Origin: Pyrus communis
Lineage: Eukaryota; Streptophyta; Magnoliopsida; Rosales; Rosaceae
DNA length: 64,000 nucleotides
Reading direction: 5' to 3'
NCBI RefSeq assembly: GCF_963583255.1
Contig: NC_084808.1
Span: forward strand, 8,083,501 to 8,147,500
Positions 10,601-22,255 of this stretch are shown one piece after another (the first letter of the stretch is position 1; every line of letters begins with the position of its first letter). The notes beneath the pieces are model-generated. The model was not told where the DNA came from, ran no database searches, and worked only from the letters and a program-made list of their open reading frames with translations. Made by a program: the position numbers and the translations under genes.

Positions 10601-12507
10601 ACAGCGATGCTTCTTTGAATGGTCTGGGATGTGTATTGATGCAGCATGGTAGGGTGATTGCTTATGCCTCGCGGCAGTTGAAACCTCATGAGTCGAATTA
10701 CCCTACCCATGATTTGGAGTTGGCTGCTATCATCTTTGCGTTGAAATTGTGGAGACACTATCTTTACGGAGAGAAGTGCAGGATCTTTACAGATCACAAG
10801 AGTCTCCAATATCTCTTTACTCAGAAGGAACTCAATCTTCGTCAGCGGAGGTGGTTGGAGTTGCTCAGCGATTACGATTGCACGATTGATTATCATCCTG
10901 GTCGTGCGAACGTAGTGGCTGATGCACTTAGCAGGAAGTCACAGGGCCGTATTAATGCGTTGTACGCTAGTCGTGCTCCTCTTTTGGTGGACTTGCGTAC
11001 TACGGGGGTAAGGCTAGAAGCCGAAGATCGAGATGTGGCATTACTTGCTAATTTCCAAGTTAGGCCGATACTTGTTGATCGGGTGCTTGAAGCCCAAGTA
11101 ACTGACCAGGAGACTCAAGAACTTATTCAAGCTCGAGAGCAAGGAAGGAGGCGGGACCTCAGAGTTCGGGATTCGGATGGCATGTTGATGCTAGAAGGTA
11201 GAATGTTTGTGCCTAATAGTGTGGAGTTGAAGAAGGAAATTCTCGATGAAGCACATATCTCGGCTTATGCCATGCATCCAGGAGCTACTAAAATGTATCA
11301 TACCATTCGACCGTTTTATTATTGGCCGGGTATGAAGAGGGAGATAGCCGAGTATGTGAGCAGGTGTGCTGTTTGTCAGCAGGTTAAAGCGGAAAGAAAG
11401 AAGCCGTTTGGTTTGTTGCAGCCACTTCCCGTTCCAGAGTGGAAATGGGAAAATATCACCATGGATTTTGTGTACAAGCTTCCACGTACACATAATGGCT
11501 TTGACGGCATTTGGGTGATCGTCGATCGACTCACTAAGTCGGCTCATTTTATTCCTGTGAGAGAGAAGTATTCTCTGAGCCGTTTAGCGGAGTTATTCAT
11601 TTCGAAGGTTGTAAAGTACCACGGTGTCCCAGTGAGTATTGTTTCGGATCGAGATCCACGATTTACGTCGAAGTTTTGGGTAGCTTTCCAGGAAGCTTTG
11701 GGCACGAGATTACTTTACAGCACGGCGTATCATCCACAGACAGACGGACAGTCAGAGAGAACTATTCAGACCTTGGAGGATATGCTACGAGCTTCGGTGT
11801 TGCAGTTTGGTGACGCTTGGCATCAAAGATTGGATTTGATGGAATTTGCTTACAACAACAGTTTTCATTCGAGCATTGGCATGGCGCCATTTGAGGCCTT
11901 GTATGGCAGAGCTTGTCGCACACCGTTATGTTGGTCAGAGGTTGGAGAAAGAGTTTTAGTGGGTCCAGAGATTGTCGAGGAGACTACTCAGAATGTTCAG
12001 GTGATTAAGTCTAACCTGAAAGCAGCTCAGGACAGGCAGAAGAGTCTAGCGGATCGGCGTGCTACGGACAGAACATATGAGGTCGGAGATTGGGTATTTC
12101 TGAAGCTTTCACCGTGGAGAGGTGTTGTGCGGTTCGGAAAGAAAGGGAAGTTGAGCCCCCGGTACATTGGACCATACGTGGTCACAGAACGAGTCGGTGA
12201 GGTAGCTTACAGGTTGGAGTTACCTCCAGAGTTGGCTAGAGTGCATAATGTTTTTCACGTGTCTATGCTCCGACACTATGTTGCTGATCCATCTCATGTG
12301 ATACCTCCTCAACCGCTTGAGATTAATCCAGATTTGACGTACGACGAGGAACCGGTGACGATCATCGATTGGAAAGAGAAGGTTTTGAGGAACAAGACAG
12401 TGAATTTAGTGAAGGTTTTGTGGAGGAACCATTCAGTTGAGGAAGCTACGTGGGAGACAGAAGATCGGATGAGGGATTTGTATCCCCGGTTGTTCTTTAA
12501 CCACTAG
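7690..12507 (+). CDS. Intact gag-pol polyprotein with C-terminal chromodomain
   Basis: The polyprotein is 1605 aa. The start is taken as ATG at 7690 ([10 protein letters not shown]); the frame is open upstream to 7651 but only from GTG. Order: Gag capsid region (about 95-200); low-complexity RNA-binding tract rich in Gly, Gln and Arg (about 240-460) with a CCHC knuckle from C310 ([14 protein letters not shown]); aspartic protease (LIDCGATHS, Asp490; Cys replaces the usual Ser/Thr); reverse transcriptase with FIDD (Asp826, Asp827); RNase H (YSDAS, Asp973); integrase with an HHCC finger from His1196, catalytic Asp1259, Asp1320 and Glu1356 (35 residues between the last two), and a GPY motif (RYIGPYVV); chromodomain about 1554-1600 ([17 protein letters not shown]). 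Each enzymatic domain is uninterrupted. The encoded proteins package and copy the element's RNA and integrate the cDNA; chromodomains in this family can steer insertion to heterochromatin (established for chromoviruses, inferred here). Long frames on the opposite strand are codon shadows. Confidence 0.97.
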   Translation: MPPRREPRRSSEPMFPDITQLGEAFATALQAVMRPPQRTPLETMYNLKLDKFKGSEGPESAERWLEHIEKTFRVLHNQGNLPMERWVETTAWFLDTESAAWWEQELRRLTPDQRIDWNVFTGLFRRRYVPPEYIDRKKQEFSELKQRKMSANEYYRKFTDLSRYHPDVAGNPAEMLRLFRLGTRKKWRSMASTVHSETYRDFYEILLRIEDSENMSSDTDEEKDGNQKKDDKGKGQASLGPRQTQNFKRGGASSSSSSGGFSATGQGRGGRFSGGARGQRQGDGGRGRAPICRRCNNRHFGECRRGSNGCFTCGQVGHRAANCPQGQQQQKPQQTFMPPPAPLQQIQGPSSYGQTGRGGAYHYQGDAVPYAPGQYQYPQDPYSQGGYPQYSGGYMPYPPAPAGGSQWYQGGQYQQGEIATSSAGSSRQSGQPSQGRGAQGRGVQASRGRGGRQQGQGRLHNISLQDAQNNPDLIMGTLNILGCFARVLIDCGATHSVISHTFAQAAQPRPTPLGYDLEFAMPRGERCVVDCVYPGCPVIVEGVALSADLIPLDIVDFDVILGTDWLHFYRANIDCYGKVVTFHRPGLPEVTFVGEQSGVRHGIISALRAKKLLSKGCQGYLAHVVLDEAAPSRVEDVRVVRHFPDVFPEDLPGLPPDRDVEFTIELLPGTNPISLTPYRMAPAELRELKVQLQELVDKGFIQPSTSPWGAPVLFVRKKDGTLRLCIDYRQLNGVTIKNRYPLPRIDDLFDQLRGACVFSKIDLRSGYYQLKISRDDVPKTAFRTRYGHYEFLVMPFGLTNAPAAFMDLMNRVFQPYLDRFVIVFIDDILVYSKSKAEHVRHLTLVLKRLREHQLYAKFSKCQFWLDQVAFLGHVISAQGILVDPQKVAAVESWEQPRTVTEVRSFLGLAGYYRRFVKDFSVIALPLTRLTRKDVKFEWDDRCERSFQQLKHCLTHAPVLALPDDSGDFEVYSDASLNGLGCVLMQHGRVIAYASRQLKPHESNYPTHDLELAAIIFALKLWRHYLYGEKCRIFTDHKSLQYLFTQKELNLRQRRWLELLSDYDCTIDYHPGRANVVADALSRKSQGRINALYASRAPLLVDLRTTGVRLEAEDRDVALLANFQVRPILVDRVLEAQVTDQETQELIQAREQGRRRDLRVRDSDGMLMLEGRMFVPNSVELKKEILDEAHISAYAMHPGATKMYHTIRPFYYWPGMKREIAEYVSRCAVCQQVKAERKKPFGLLQPLPVPEWKWENITMDFVYKLPRTHNGFDGIWVIVDRLTKSAHFIPVREKYSLSRLAELFISKVVKYHGVPVSIVSDRDPRFTSKFWVAFQEALGTRLLYSTAYHPQTDGQSERTIQTLEDMLRASVLQFGDAWHQRLDLMEFAYNNSFHSSIGMAPFEALYGRACRTPLCWSEVGERVLVGPEIVEETTQNVQVIKSNLKAAQDRQKSLADRRATDRTYEVGDWVFLKLSPWRGVVRFGKKGKLSPRYIGPYVVTERVGEVAYRLELPPELARVHNVFHVSMLRHYVADPSHVIPPQPLEINPDLTYDEEPVTIIDWKEKVLRNKTVNLVKVLWRNHSVEEATWETEDRMRDLYPRLFFNH

Positions 12508-12551
12508 GGGTTGTTATTTGGTTGTTTTGAATTTCGGGACGAAATTCTTTT

Positions 12552-12563
12552 AAGGAGGGAAGG
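12552..12563 (+). other. Polypurine tract of Tekay element
   Basis: AAGGAGGGAAGG lies one base before the right LTR, where the plus-strand primer is expected. Confidence 0.9.
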
Positions 12564-12564
12564 T

Positions 12565-14773
12565 TGTGACATCCCGTCCCGGGATTATTAAACGCACGCG
12601 TGAAATTACCTTTTTGCCCTTAGGTTGTTTTGTCACGTTGTGGGTTGTTTTGTGTGGTGTGGCATGTGTTGGACCACACACACACACACTCACACACACA
12701 GACACTCTTCCCCTCCCTCTGTCTCTCTCCCCCGTGCCTCTCTCTTCCTTCCCGTTATCACCATACGTACGGACAAACACCAAAACCACCCAAACCATCA
12801 CGGATCGAGGAAACTAAGGACACCATTCGACTCGTGAGGTCGAGGCGAGCACGACCATAGCATTTTCAGGTAAGAACTTCGACGTTTTCACGTCGATATC
12901 GCGAGGTCCGTTTTGAGCACTGTTCATGCAACATTAATTTACTTAGTTTTTGGACATTTGAAGCTTGTAGGTGTGTTGGTGAGGTCCTAAGGAGCGTCGG
13001 AGTAGCTCGTTGGACGAATTTGGACGTCGGGAAGGCCTAGTTCGAAGTTGGCCGGTTTTTGAGTTTTGAGACAGGTATGATCGCGTAACTTTTAGCCTTT
13101 AAAAGTGGTCCAACGTGATTCTACTAGTTTAGGGCTTTCTTTTGGTCCAAGAATCATAGAAAACGGTCGAGAAACGAAGGAGAATAGTTAGTTTAAAGTT
13201 TTTCCCAGTTTCCGGCGACCGGAGTCCGGCGAGGGTAGGCCGGAGAAGAAAGGGGAATATTCCGTCAAGTTTGACGGAATATTCCTAACGGCAGTGACGG
13301 TATCCGGTTAGATTTGACGGAATATTCCGTCAGTTTAACGGAATATTCCTGACGGCGTCTGTTGACACCGTCAGTGTGCCTGGCACGTGGCCGCGCGTGG
13401 GGGCGCGTGGGTCCGTGCCTGTGCTGGCGCGTGGGGGCGCGTGCGGGGTCCAAAAATTATTTTAAAAATATGGTTGTGATCCTGAGGTTGTGTAGAGCAC
13501 GTTGGTATATTCATTTGTCCATTTTGAGTAATGTATGAGAAGTTATTACGAGAAACGGGTTATGTGCTTTAAAGTTAACGTTTTTATAGTTGTTTCGCAT
13601 TTAGGTGACACGTACCCAGAGGACGAGCGTGCACACGCGAGACAGGGGGGCTACGACCCTTCTACATACCAGTGAGTGGGCTTTTGTTTTCCGTATATAC
13701 CTATATACATTTATATTCCCAGAAATTGATTTAAAAAGGGTTATTTGCCTTATGCCATGCATGTTATTATTAACGTTTATGCATCATCACATTCATTAGT
13801 AGTGGCATGCATATACATATTTATATGTGGGTGCTGTGGAGGCATAGGTAAGTGCCAGGTAAGCGTTATTTAACGATTGCATTAAATAGTGGATAGAGAT
13901 GCTTAGAGAGCTCATAACCTGTACCCCCGGTGTTAGTGCTCCCGCCCTGAGCAGGGCACAGGCCTTCACGTGATGTTCACCTCCCGCACCTTAGGCTCAG
14001 CTTGGATCCAGGCTAGGTGCACAGGCCTGTCGTACAGACCACATTAGGTGGTTCCGACTTGTAGGTGACCCGCGATTATTCGCCTAGGCTTCACGTGATC
14101 GTAGCACTTATTTACACCCAGTCCTGTCGTACAGACCACTTTAGGTGGTTCCGACTCGTGGGCAGGTTTAGATATTGAGATTGAGATTTGAGCTCTAGAT
14201 GTAGCCGTACAGGTCACGTAGGTGACTCCGGCTGCCTGATTACATGATATTGATTATGATTATACCTGGGCACTTGCATATCACTTTGAGATTTGGCATG
14301 GCATATCTTGAGCATGATTGGTATACCCTTGAGCATGTTTTGCATGTTTACACATACGTACATATGTTTATTTTCTGGGAGGTATACAGGTTTTACGGCG
14401 AGGGGTTAGAAAGTATTTTATGAAATGGTTTTCAAAGAGCTTTGTTTTTGCCCACTCACGTTTTTGTTTTGCGCCCCTCCAGGTTCTAGTTGCTTAGCCG
14501 TTGCGGTGGTTTCCCTTGAGAGCTTTTCGGCGTTCTGACAGACACTCCCCTTTGTAGGGTCGCCTTCGGGCGTACTACTGTTGTTGTTTTAATTGGACTG
14601 CTATAGACCTGCTCTGAATTTGTATCGCACTAACTAGCACTCATTCTAGTACTTGTATGCTAGTTTTTAATTATTCGTACTTTCATATTACTACTTTAGC
14701 TTCCGCACGTGCACATGGCTACGTCACCTTTGTGTGACGGCCAGCACGCTCCGATCTCGATCGGGGTGTGTCA
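12565..14773 (+). repeat. Right (3') LTR of the Tekay element
   Basis: Same length (2209 bp) and ends as the left LTR; only T14085 and C14195 were seen to differ. Encoded short frames are identical in both LTRs and are not genes. Confidence 0.95.
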
Positions 14774-14778
14774 TCTTC
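14774..14778. repeat. TSD of the Tekay element, right copy (TCTTC)
   Basis: Exact match to 5397-5401. Confidence 0.95.
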
Positions 14779-15118
14779 TCTAATTAGAAATGTATTTATG
14801 ATAAGAATAAGGGATTATTCTATCATAAGTACCTTTGACTTTTTTTACGGGTAAGGGTGCCTTGAGCAGTTGTTGATCTTTGTTTGCTCTACCTTAGCTG
14901 CGCATGGTGATGAGACTGCTCCCTGCTTATTTAATAAGGGCAGTCTTGTCTTTCTTGGAAAATAATCCATGTGTCAGCTTCATAATTTTTGGGATTATTT
15001 TTGGCTCCACACCATGTTAGACTGAAATTTTTTATAACAAGTATCATGTAGGAGATTTGGGTGGTTATTATGCAAAAAGTGAAAAATGATGTGCATAGAT
15101 TTTTTGTTCTACAGCTTT
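14779..15118. other. Non-genic tract right of the Tekay element
   Basis: Continuation of the pre-insertion locus at 5396. It is AT-rich with short meaningless frames only. It adjoins the 3' end of the Tat RNase H pseudogene on the minus strand. Confidence 0.4.
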
Positions 15119-15310
15119 TCACCTTATAATAATATATGGTAGATGCCCACTAGTAGGCATGTAAAAGGTTCGAGGCCACTGGTAGATGCCCAAGGCGTCT
15201 ACATGAGCGTTGTTTGTCTGTGGCACTTGTGTGAGGGTGTAAGTCTGAAACACCTCAAGCTGCTTTCGTACCTTCTCGAGGTATAATGCCATCCTTGGAT
15301 GCTTTGCTAC

Positions 15311-17220
15311 TGATGTGAAAATTAACTTGACACATAAATTAAATCCTATTGTTGACAATTGTAGTATATATGTAATGCTAATCAACACAAATAAGACTTA
15401 AAAACACTAAACTACACTCTATAGACTCAAAACTAACTTAAAACACTCAAAATAGCAACAAACAATAAAAAAGACTCAATTCTAGACCTAACAAGTGATT
15501 TTGACGAAAATAAGACTTAACTTGACTCAAAAGACTAAAAGAAAATAGATTTTGACTCAACTAACAAGACTTAATGAAAAGGGGGATTGTTTTTGACAAA
15601 TTTAAAACTTAAAACAGAAATTTTGCATAAAACACTTAATAAGAACGAATTTAGTGAATTAAAAAGGGTGAAAGGCTAGTTAGAAGGTTTATCTCCACAC
15701 ATGACATATGCATACAAACCAATTTCCAGTTATTATTCCTTTAGACTATGAATGACAATGCCCTAAATTAACCATGAAAAGCACAAATTAACTTTCAGAT
15801 TTTCCTTAACTCATTGAATTGGATGGAATATGCATCATAACCAAATTATCCTTATCAAGTTTCCTAACTATGAAAAGCATGATAGAAAGACATATCAAAG
15901 GTCATCGATTCTTTTAAAACCATAAGCATTGACAAGGCATTCGTAACTATGAAAAGCATGATACTCATACCAAGGATTTACTTAACACAATCATGACTAG
16001 TGACTTTCACTACTTGCGAATATAAGTTCATAACGATTAGGTGAAACTCCCTTATACTCTAGCATCAAATTCATGCATGCAAATTAAGTGTCGACCCTCA
16101 ACCAACATACATAAACAAGTTTTAATAACTCAGATAAGCAAATCATATTCAAGACTCAAGAAACAATAACTGGATGTAATCAATTCATATAAAACGCATA
16201 ATCATGGCTTCGAATTCACCTCCAACTATAAAGAAATTAGATCCTCATGTTCATCATAATTGAAAACCAATTTAAAATAAACATTGAACTAAAACTAAGG
16301 ATAGAAAGAACCCAGAAGCACTCCACACTCTAATGGCAGATTTCAAACCCTCCTTGGATGGTGGCAAGCACGACACAAGTCCTTCTCTCATTCCTTCCTT
16401 GCTGTGGCACTAGGGTGACTTAGGGTGTTTGATGGCTGAATGTATGAATGTATGAATGTATGAATGAATGAATGAATGAATGAATGAGTGAATGGATGGT
16501 GGTGTATTCTGCGGCATAAGCATGTATATATATGTGTGATGCACGGCTGAAACCCTAGGGAAATCAGATTAGGGAGTGGTAGAAATCAGGTGGGAAAAAG
16601 GACTAGGGTGCATGAAAATCTGAAGGGAAAAGGATTGCACAATCCTAGGGGAAAAGGATTGCAGGTTCTAGAGCATTTAGAAGAGGGAGAGGCGCCACCT
16701 TTCTAGGGATTCTAGAAACAATGTGTTTTGTGGCAGAAATTGGACTTTTATAAGGGATAAAGGGTGTGGCATTCTTTTAGGATCAGATAAGGTCTTGTAG
16801 AACCATGTATTTAAGTGTTCTAATGTGGAATTAAGTCCTCTTTGTAGCTGGAATTAAGGTAGCAAAAGATTAGGATAGGATAAGATATGATAAGGTTTGG
16901 ATAAGATAAGGTTGTTTGGATAATGTTCCATGTTTCTTGCTCATTCCTTATCTTCTTTGTCTTGAACTTGTTGCTCCAGATTTGTAGCATGTTCCTAGCC
17001 TCTTTTGACTTCAATTTCGTCCATCCACTTGCTCCATATGCAAGCTATCCATTTCATGCCCAAAACTGCTCCAAATGGCTCAAAAATGCACTTTCTCGCC
17101 AACTTTGCCACTAAGACCTTCAAACACACGAAAATATCTTAAAACACTATAATAAATGGAAACTAACTATGTAAATGCAAGAAAACAAGCTAACTAAGTT
17201 GCATAAATATGCACTTATCA
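15311..17220 (-). mobile_element. Athila-type solo LTR (subfamily a), TSD GCTAC
   Basis: 1910 bp in minus orientation. It starts TGATGTGAAAATTAACTTG and ends ATATGCACTTATCA. It is flanked by GCTAC at 15306-15310 and 17221-17225, with no internal domain: a solo LTR from LTR-LTR recombination. Its terminal bases match the plus LTR at 22623-24631. It holds a GAATGAATGTAT microsatellite (about 16440-16490). Confidence 0.92.
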
Positions 17221-17430
17221 GCTACATACTCCTCGGTAGTTTGGCTGGTGATGAGCTGAGCATCGAAATGGATTGCGAGCTTTATGACTACCAGATCTTG
17301 TGCCATTCGGAGGCCTACAAATAAGGCCTCGTACTCTACTTTGTTGTTTGATGCCTTGAAACCTAGAGTGATTGCCTGCTCAAGCATCGAGTTGCCTGGG
17401 GTGATGAGAACCAAACCTGCTCTAGAGTCA

Positions 17431-17516
17431 TTGTAGTTGGATGAACCATCAACGTGTAGACGCCAAAAGCCTTTGTAGTTGGATGAACCGTCAACATGCA
17501 GGCGCCAAAAGCCTTT
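17431..17516 (-). repeat. 42-bp in-frame tandem duplication in RNase H remnant
   Basis: Two adjacent copies with period 42 bp each encode KGFWRLHVDGSSNY, with a few substitutions between copies. Because 42 is a multiple of three, the frame survives, but the first strand carrying the catalytic Asp is doubled. Confidence 0.9.
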
Positions 17517-19150
17517 GTTAGAAAGGGTTGGTTCGGCCAAGGTATGCTCGAGGGCGTCTTTGGGCTATGTTGTCGCGTCTTCTAGGCTGAGAGAGAACTC
17601 TGTTATGAAGTATGTTGGTGTGGTAGAAACTAACACACAAATTAAACCTTTTTTAGACAATTGTAGTATGAGTAAGTAGGGATCGTTCTAAGCCGGGAAT
17701 TAGAAGGGATGCTAATCAACACAAACTGGACTTAAAAACTGTAAACTAGACGAAACTAACACAAATAAGAACTAAGGGGGGGGTTTTGATAGGAGCATAT
17801 TCATGCTACTTAAATGGCTAGTTCTCGTGCATTTACGTTATGTTTCTTTAGTTATTTTAGTCCTTTATGCTTCTTTTGTGTGTTTTCAGGTTCTAAGGGC
17901 TTAGGGAGCAAGAAAGTGCATTTTGAGGCCATTTGGAGCATTTTTGGGCATGGATTGGATAGCTTATCCATGGAGCCAAGAGGATGGACGAATTTGAAGG
18001 CCTTGTATTCACTTTGGACATAAAACAAAGGGCCTACCCCATTCTCTCTTATTCTCTCCCTTATAGCCATGCAAAGAACCATCCATTCCATCAAAAACAA
18101 TCCATCAATTCACATGCAAAACCACCATTAACACACATGCACCCAAACAAAGCCAACCTAGCTAACCCTACATGCATTCTTTATTCACTCTTCATCATTG
18201 CATTCATTCTCCAAACACTTTCATTAATTAAAACACATTTGCACATCCACTCATTCTTTCCCCAAAGCCGTGCATTCCCAATCCCTTTCCAACATTTCAC
18301 ATGCATTTCCACCTTGGTCATGCTTTCCCATTTCATTATTCATTCACTTTGCATTCATTCAATCAACCCACATGCACTTTAATCATTCAAACATGTAGCC
18401 ACATAATCATTCACCCTATCCATTCTTTGTCACAAAACAATGTCACATACACTCATCATCACACAACCTAGCTAACCCTACATGCATTATTTATTAACTC
18501 TTCATCATGCATCAACATTTTAAATCATCAAAAACCAACCCATTGCCGTGCATAATCTCTCATCATTTCAGCCACATTTCTAACTCACATGCATCACATT
18601 CATTTCCAAACAACAATCACTTCAAATGCCATGCATTCACATGCATTTACACCACCAAAAACCCCTTTGCCGTGGGCTTTCAATGCCTTTCCAGCTTTCC
18701 CTTTTATTTTCTAGCTTTCATTCTTCATCATTGCAGCCATTCCACATGCAATTCTTCATCATTGCACCACAAATCTTCCCATACATTCAAATGCCATGCA
18801 TTCACATGCATTTCCAGCAAGAAAACACCTAACCCGTGCAAACACACCCCATTTCCAGCTTTCACATGTTGTCCTAGCTGTTTTTCCATCATTCCTCCAC
18901 ACAAACACCTTAAACAAACAACCATATACATCTCCACTCCTCCTATAAATACCCTTGCATTCCCATCATTCAATTCATATCTCATTTCATACACAACACA
19001 CCACAAACACATCCCTTTCTCTCTTAGCCGTGAGTCTCCCTTAGAATCCAAAAACCATTTCTCCATTCCCCTTCCACTTCTCCACCACTCCTTTTCCATT
19101 CCACACTTCCATCCCCCAAACCAATTATCCCTAGACCTTATGCTTCAATA

Positions 19151-19350
19151 AAGAGGAAGAGAAGAGGGCCTAAACGTTCATACAATTCAAGTTTGAGTTG
19201 TTGGAATGTTTAGGTGTTTCTTTGATTTCAATGTTTAAATTCAATTCTCTTTGTTTGTATGTATGAGGAATGGAAGAGAAGAGTGCCTAAACATTCATAC
19301 AATTCAAGTTTGAGTTGTTGGAACGTTTAGGTGTTTCTTTGATTTCAAAG
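19151..19350 (+). repeat. Two-copy direct repeat inside the LTR
   Basis: Copies at about 19151-19240 and 19265-19350 share GAAGAGAAGAG, CATACAATTCAAGTTTGAG and AGGTGTTTCTTTGATTTCAA, with a few substitutions. The separation is about 115 bp. Confidence 0.85.
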
Positions 19351-19389
19351 TTATAATAAACTAAACCCCCTTTAGCTAGGGGGTGATTC

Positions 19390-20600
19390 GAAATATATGT
19401 TTATGCTTGCATTTTGATTTGATTACTTCTAATTGCGTTTCATAAGTTGTGGATTCAATTTGTTTAACCGTTTGATTGATAACTTATTTATGTATGTTTA
19501 TTGAGAATGCGCGCTTAATTTTCATGCATGAATATGACGCTAGAATATAAGTGAGTTTCACCTAATAGTTACGAACTTATATTCACAAGTAGTGGAGGTT
19601 GCTTATAAACAATCGCGTTAAACGAATTCTTGGCATAAGTTTCATGCGTATTCCATAGTAACGAATGCCTCGTCAACACTTATAGTTTTCATGATGCTTA
19701 ATGATCTTTGATTGTATCTTTATTGTGCTTTTCACGTAAAGGACTTTTGGAGAATGTTGTGAATTGCGTTGCGCTAACCCATCCAATTCATTAACTTAAG
19801 GAAAACTTGACGGTTAATTTAAGCGGACCTAATTGACCCGGGGCGTTGAGAATTAATGATTTATTGAAATGCAATTGGAAATCGTTTTATTATGCAAGTA
19901 TAACATATGTGGAGATGAACCCCGTAGCTAACTTTCCATCCATTTGTTCTTTCTTTTCTTGTTTCTGTTTTCATGTTTAATTTAACTTGTTATTCAATTA
20001 TGTTAAACATGTGGAACTAATTTCTTTTTAGTTAGAGGCGAATTTGAAGCCATGGACATATGTTGGTTATGATTTGATTTACTCCAGTTATGAACTCATG
20101 AACTTTAGATGTGGGTTACTTTTCTGTTTTGATTAAGAACTTGTTTATGTATGTGGGTTGAGGGTCGACACTTAATTTGCATGCCTAAACTTGATGCTAG
20201 GATATAAGGGAATTTCACCTAATCGTTATGAACTTATATTCATGAGTAGTAAAGATCGCTAGTCACGATTGTGTTTAGTAAACCCTAGGCTGGATTAACA
20301 TGCGTATTCCATAGTTATGAATGCCTAGTCGATGTTTATGATTTCCGTTGAACTTAATGATCTTTGTTGAATGTCTCTATCATGCGTATTCCATGGTTAG
20401 GGACTTTGATTAGGAATAATTTGGTTGTAATGCGTATCCCATTCAATCCAATGAATCTAGGGAAATCTGAAAGTTAGTTTAAGCGAACCTAATTAACTTG
20501 GAGCATTGTCATTCATCGTTTTTTGAAGTCATAACTGGGAGTCAATTTATATGCTTATGTTCATGTGTGGATAAGGAACCCTCTAACTAGTTGTTCATCA
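19390..20600 (+). repeat. Two diverged copies of the LTR 3' half
   Basis: About 19390-19960 and 20030-20600 both hold the ordered motifs TTCACCTAAT, GAACTTATATTCA, CATGCGTATTCCATAG, AATGATCTTTG and a GTGGA(G/T)A(T/A)G end. The second copy is clearly diverged. This explains the extra length of the LTR; it may be chimeric from two Athila subfamilies. Confidence 0.7.
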
Positions 20601-22255
20601 TTCTATTTCATTAATTTCGTTTTTTAGAATCTGTTTTAATTCCAAGTTTCTGTTTTAGTTTAAATTCATCCAAAACCAATCCCCCATTTATTTTAAAGTG
20701 TTAGATTAGTTAGAAATACATTCATATTGTTATTTTACGTTTTTGAGTCAAATCCAAGTGATTAACAATCCCTCCTAATCCCCGGTCCAGAACGATCCCT
20801 ACTTATACATATACTACAATTTGACGAAAAGAGGGTTTAATTTGTGTGCGTATAAATCTCGCATCAAATTTTGGACGAATTTAAGAAACTAAAGTAAATT
20901 GCATCAAACAAAGTAAAGTATGAATGAAAATTGGTTGAAAGGCTAGCTAGAGGATTCTTCTCCACACATGAACCATATGTATACAAATTGATTTCCAATT
21001 ATTGTTCCTATAAACCATGAATGACAATGCCCCAAATTAATTGTGAACAACACTAATTAACTCTCAAATTTTCCTAATTTCATTGAATTGGGCTCAGCGA
21101 CGCAATCAAATTATTCTTATCAAGTTCCCTATATGAACAGCTTGATAGAGATGCATATCAAAGATCATTAAGTTCTATGAAAATCATAAGCATTGATAAG
21201 TCATTCGTAACTATGAACTACATGATACTCCTACCAGGAATTTACTTAACACAATCATGACTAGTGACCTTTACTACTTGTAAATATAAGTTCATAACGA
21301 TTAGGTGAAATTCCCTTATATTCTAGCATCAAATCCCTGCATGCAAACTCAGTGTGCACCCTTAATCAACATACAAGAACAAGTTCTTAATAAAACAGAT
21401 AAGTAAATCGCATTCATGTTTTATGAAACAATAACTAGATGTAATCAATTGATATAAAACATATGTTCATGGCTTCAAATTCACCTCCAGCTAAAAAGAA
21501 ATTTAGTTACACATGTTCGTCACAGTTGAAAAACAATCTAAAATAAACATTGAAACTAAAATAAGGATGGAAAGAACTCAGGAATTCCGTAGTACTCCAA
21601 TGGTAGATTCGGCACAATCCTTAGGTGTAGGTGCACGACACTCCTCCTCCTCTCCTTCTTTGCAAGCACAAATCACTCTTTTCCTCTCATAAACTTGCGG
21701 CACTCTCTGTATTTTTCTCCTCTTCCCCCTTGAAAGTTGCGGCAATAGGTAGTATTTATAGGCAGGGGGCACAACCCAATTTGTGGAGGAAAAGGATTAG
21801 GTTATTTGCATTGTTTTAGGACTCCTTAAATCAGATAGGAAGTGGTTTAATGTGATAAGGAATCCCCCTTGCAGCTAGAGATAAGGTAAAGTAGGTTTAG
21901 GATAGGATAAAATAAGGTTTGTTAAGGATAAGGTTGGATAAGAAAAGATTGGATAAGGTTTCCCTTTAATTTCTGATTCCTTATCTTCCAAGCCTCAATC
22001 CTAATTCTTCCAGATTGTAGCACATTCATAGCCTCATTTGACCACCAAACACATCCATCCCAAGTACTCCCCACGCATGCTATCCAATCCAAATCCAAAA
22101 CTACTCCAAATTGCTCCATTTTGCCCTTTTTTGTCACCTTTGCCAATTGGACCTGCAATAATACGAAAATAACTTAAATTACCAAAATAAATGGAAATTA
22201 ACTAAGTAAATGCAAAGAAATAAGATACCAAAATTGCACAAATATGCTCTTATCA

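Larger units (their letters stand above)
5402..14773 (+). mobile_element. Complete young Ty3/Gypsy chromovirus, Tekay/Del-type
   Basis: The element is 9372 bp: left LTR 5402-7610, PBS at 7614, one gag-pol ORF 7690-12507, a purine tract at 12552-12563, and right LTR 12565-14773. LTRs are each 2209 bp, start TG, end CA, and are flanked by a perfect TCTTC TSD. By eye I found only two differences between them, both C/T transitions (6922 versus 14085, 7032 versus 14195). The C-terminal chromodomain and the long LTRs place it in the chromovirus branch, most likely Tekay/Del; clade naming is from motif knowledge, not phylogeny. With an intact ORF, PBS and PPT it looks capable of autonomous movement. 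It sits between the XBAT32 upstream region and older TE remnants, about 1.8 kb upstream of the XBAT32 start codon. Confidence 0.95.
15119..17618 (-). pseudogene. Tat-lineage Gypsy archaeal-type RNase H remnant, split by a solo LTR
   Basis: Two pieces on the minus strand are one domain. The first, 17221-17618, encodes FWRLHVDGSSNY, AGLVLITPGNSMLEQAITL, NNKVEYEALFVGLRMAQDL and TTEEYVA. The second, 15119-15310, continues with KHPRMALYLEKVRKQLEVF, QTYTLTQVP and NNAHVDAL. This is the extra RNase H typical of Tat/Ogre/Retand elements, with Asp in HVDGS, Glu in EYEAL and Asp in HFDAQL. The halves join in frame once the solo LTR at 15311-17220 and one GCTAC copy are removed. It is dead: a stop lies upstream of EPTLS, a 14-residue tandem duplication breaks the N-terminus, and the C-terminal end (after VDAL) runs into unrelated sequence. 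Its element's RT, integrase and LTRs are not recognisable in the window. Confidence 0.82.
17787..20866 (+). mobile_element. Athila-type LTR (subfamily b), 3.08 kb, nested in the minus LTR
   Basis: Starts TGATAGGAGCATATTCATG and ends AATCTCGCATCA. Flanks are GGTTT and AATTT (three of five match), so the TSD is eroded or the end was altered. Joining the flanks restores the outer LTR sequence (GGGG...TTTTGGACGAATTT, compare 46490-46520), which proves nesting. The LTR is about 1 kb longer than its relatives because of internal duplication. A CA/TG-rich part (about 18050-19140) is packed with ACATGCATT motifs and gives long false frames. Confidence 0.82.
17619..22255 (-). mobile_element. 3' LTR of a minus-strand Athila element (subfamily d), with another LTR inside
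   Basis: The outer LTR runs from TGTGGTAGAAACTAAC at 17619 to TGCTCTTATCA at 22255. It is split by the plus LTR at 17787-20866, leaving about 1.56 kb of its own. It is followed on the right by AATTCCCCCACACTTAGC, the reverse complement of an Athila polypurine tract. So it is the 3' LTR of an element read right to left whose internal part starts at 22256. The expected 5' LTR and matching TSD (GTTGG at 17614-17618) were not found, so the element is truncated. Confidence 0.8.

Noticed and set aside
18507..19151. 214-codon frame rich in His, Ser, Phe and Thr
   Set aside because: It lies in an Athila LTR, results from the CATGCA-rich low-complexity DNA, and is not kept in the sister LTR.
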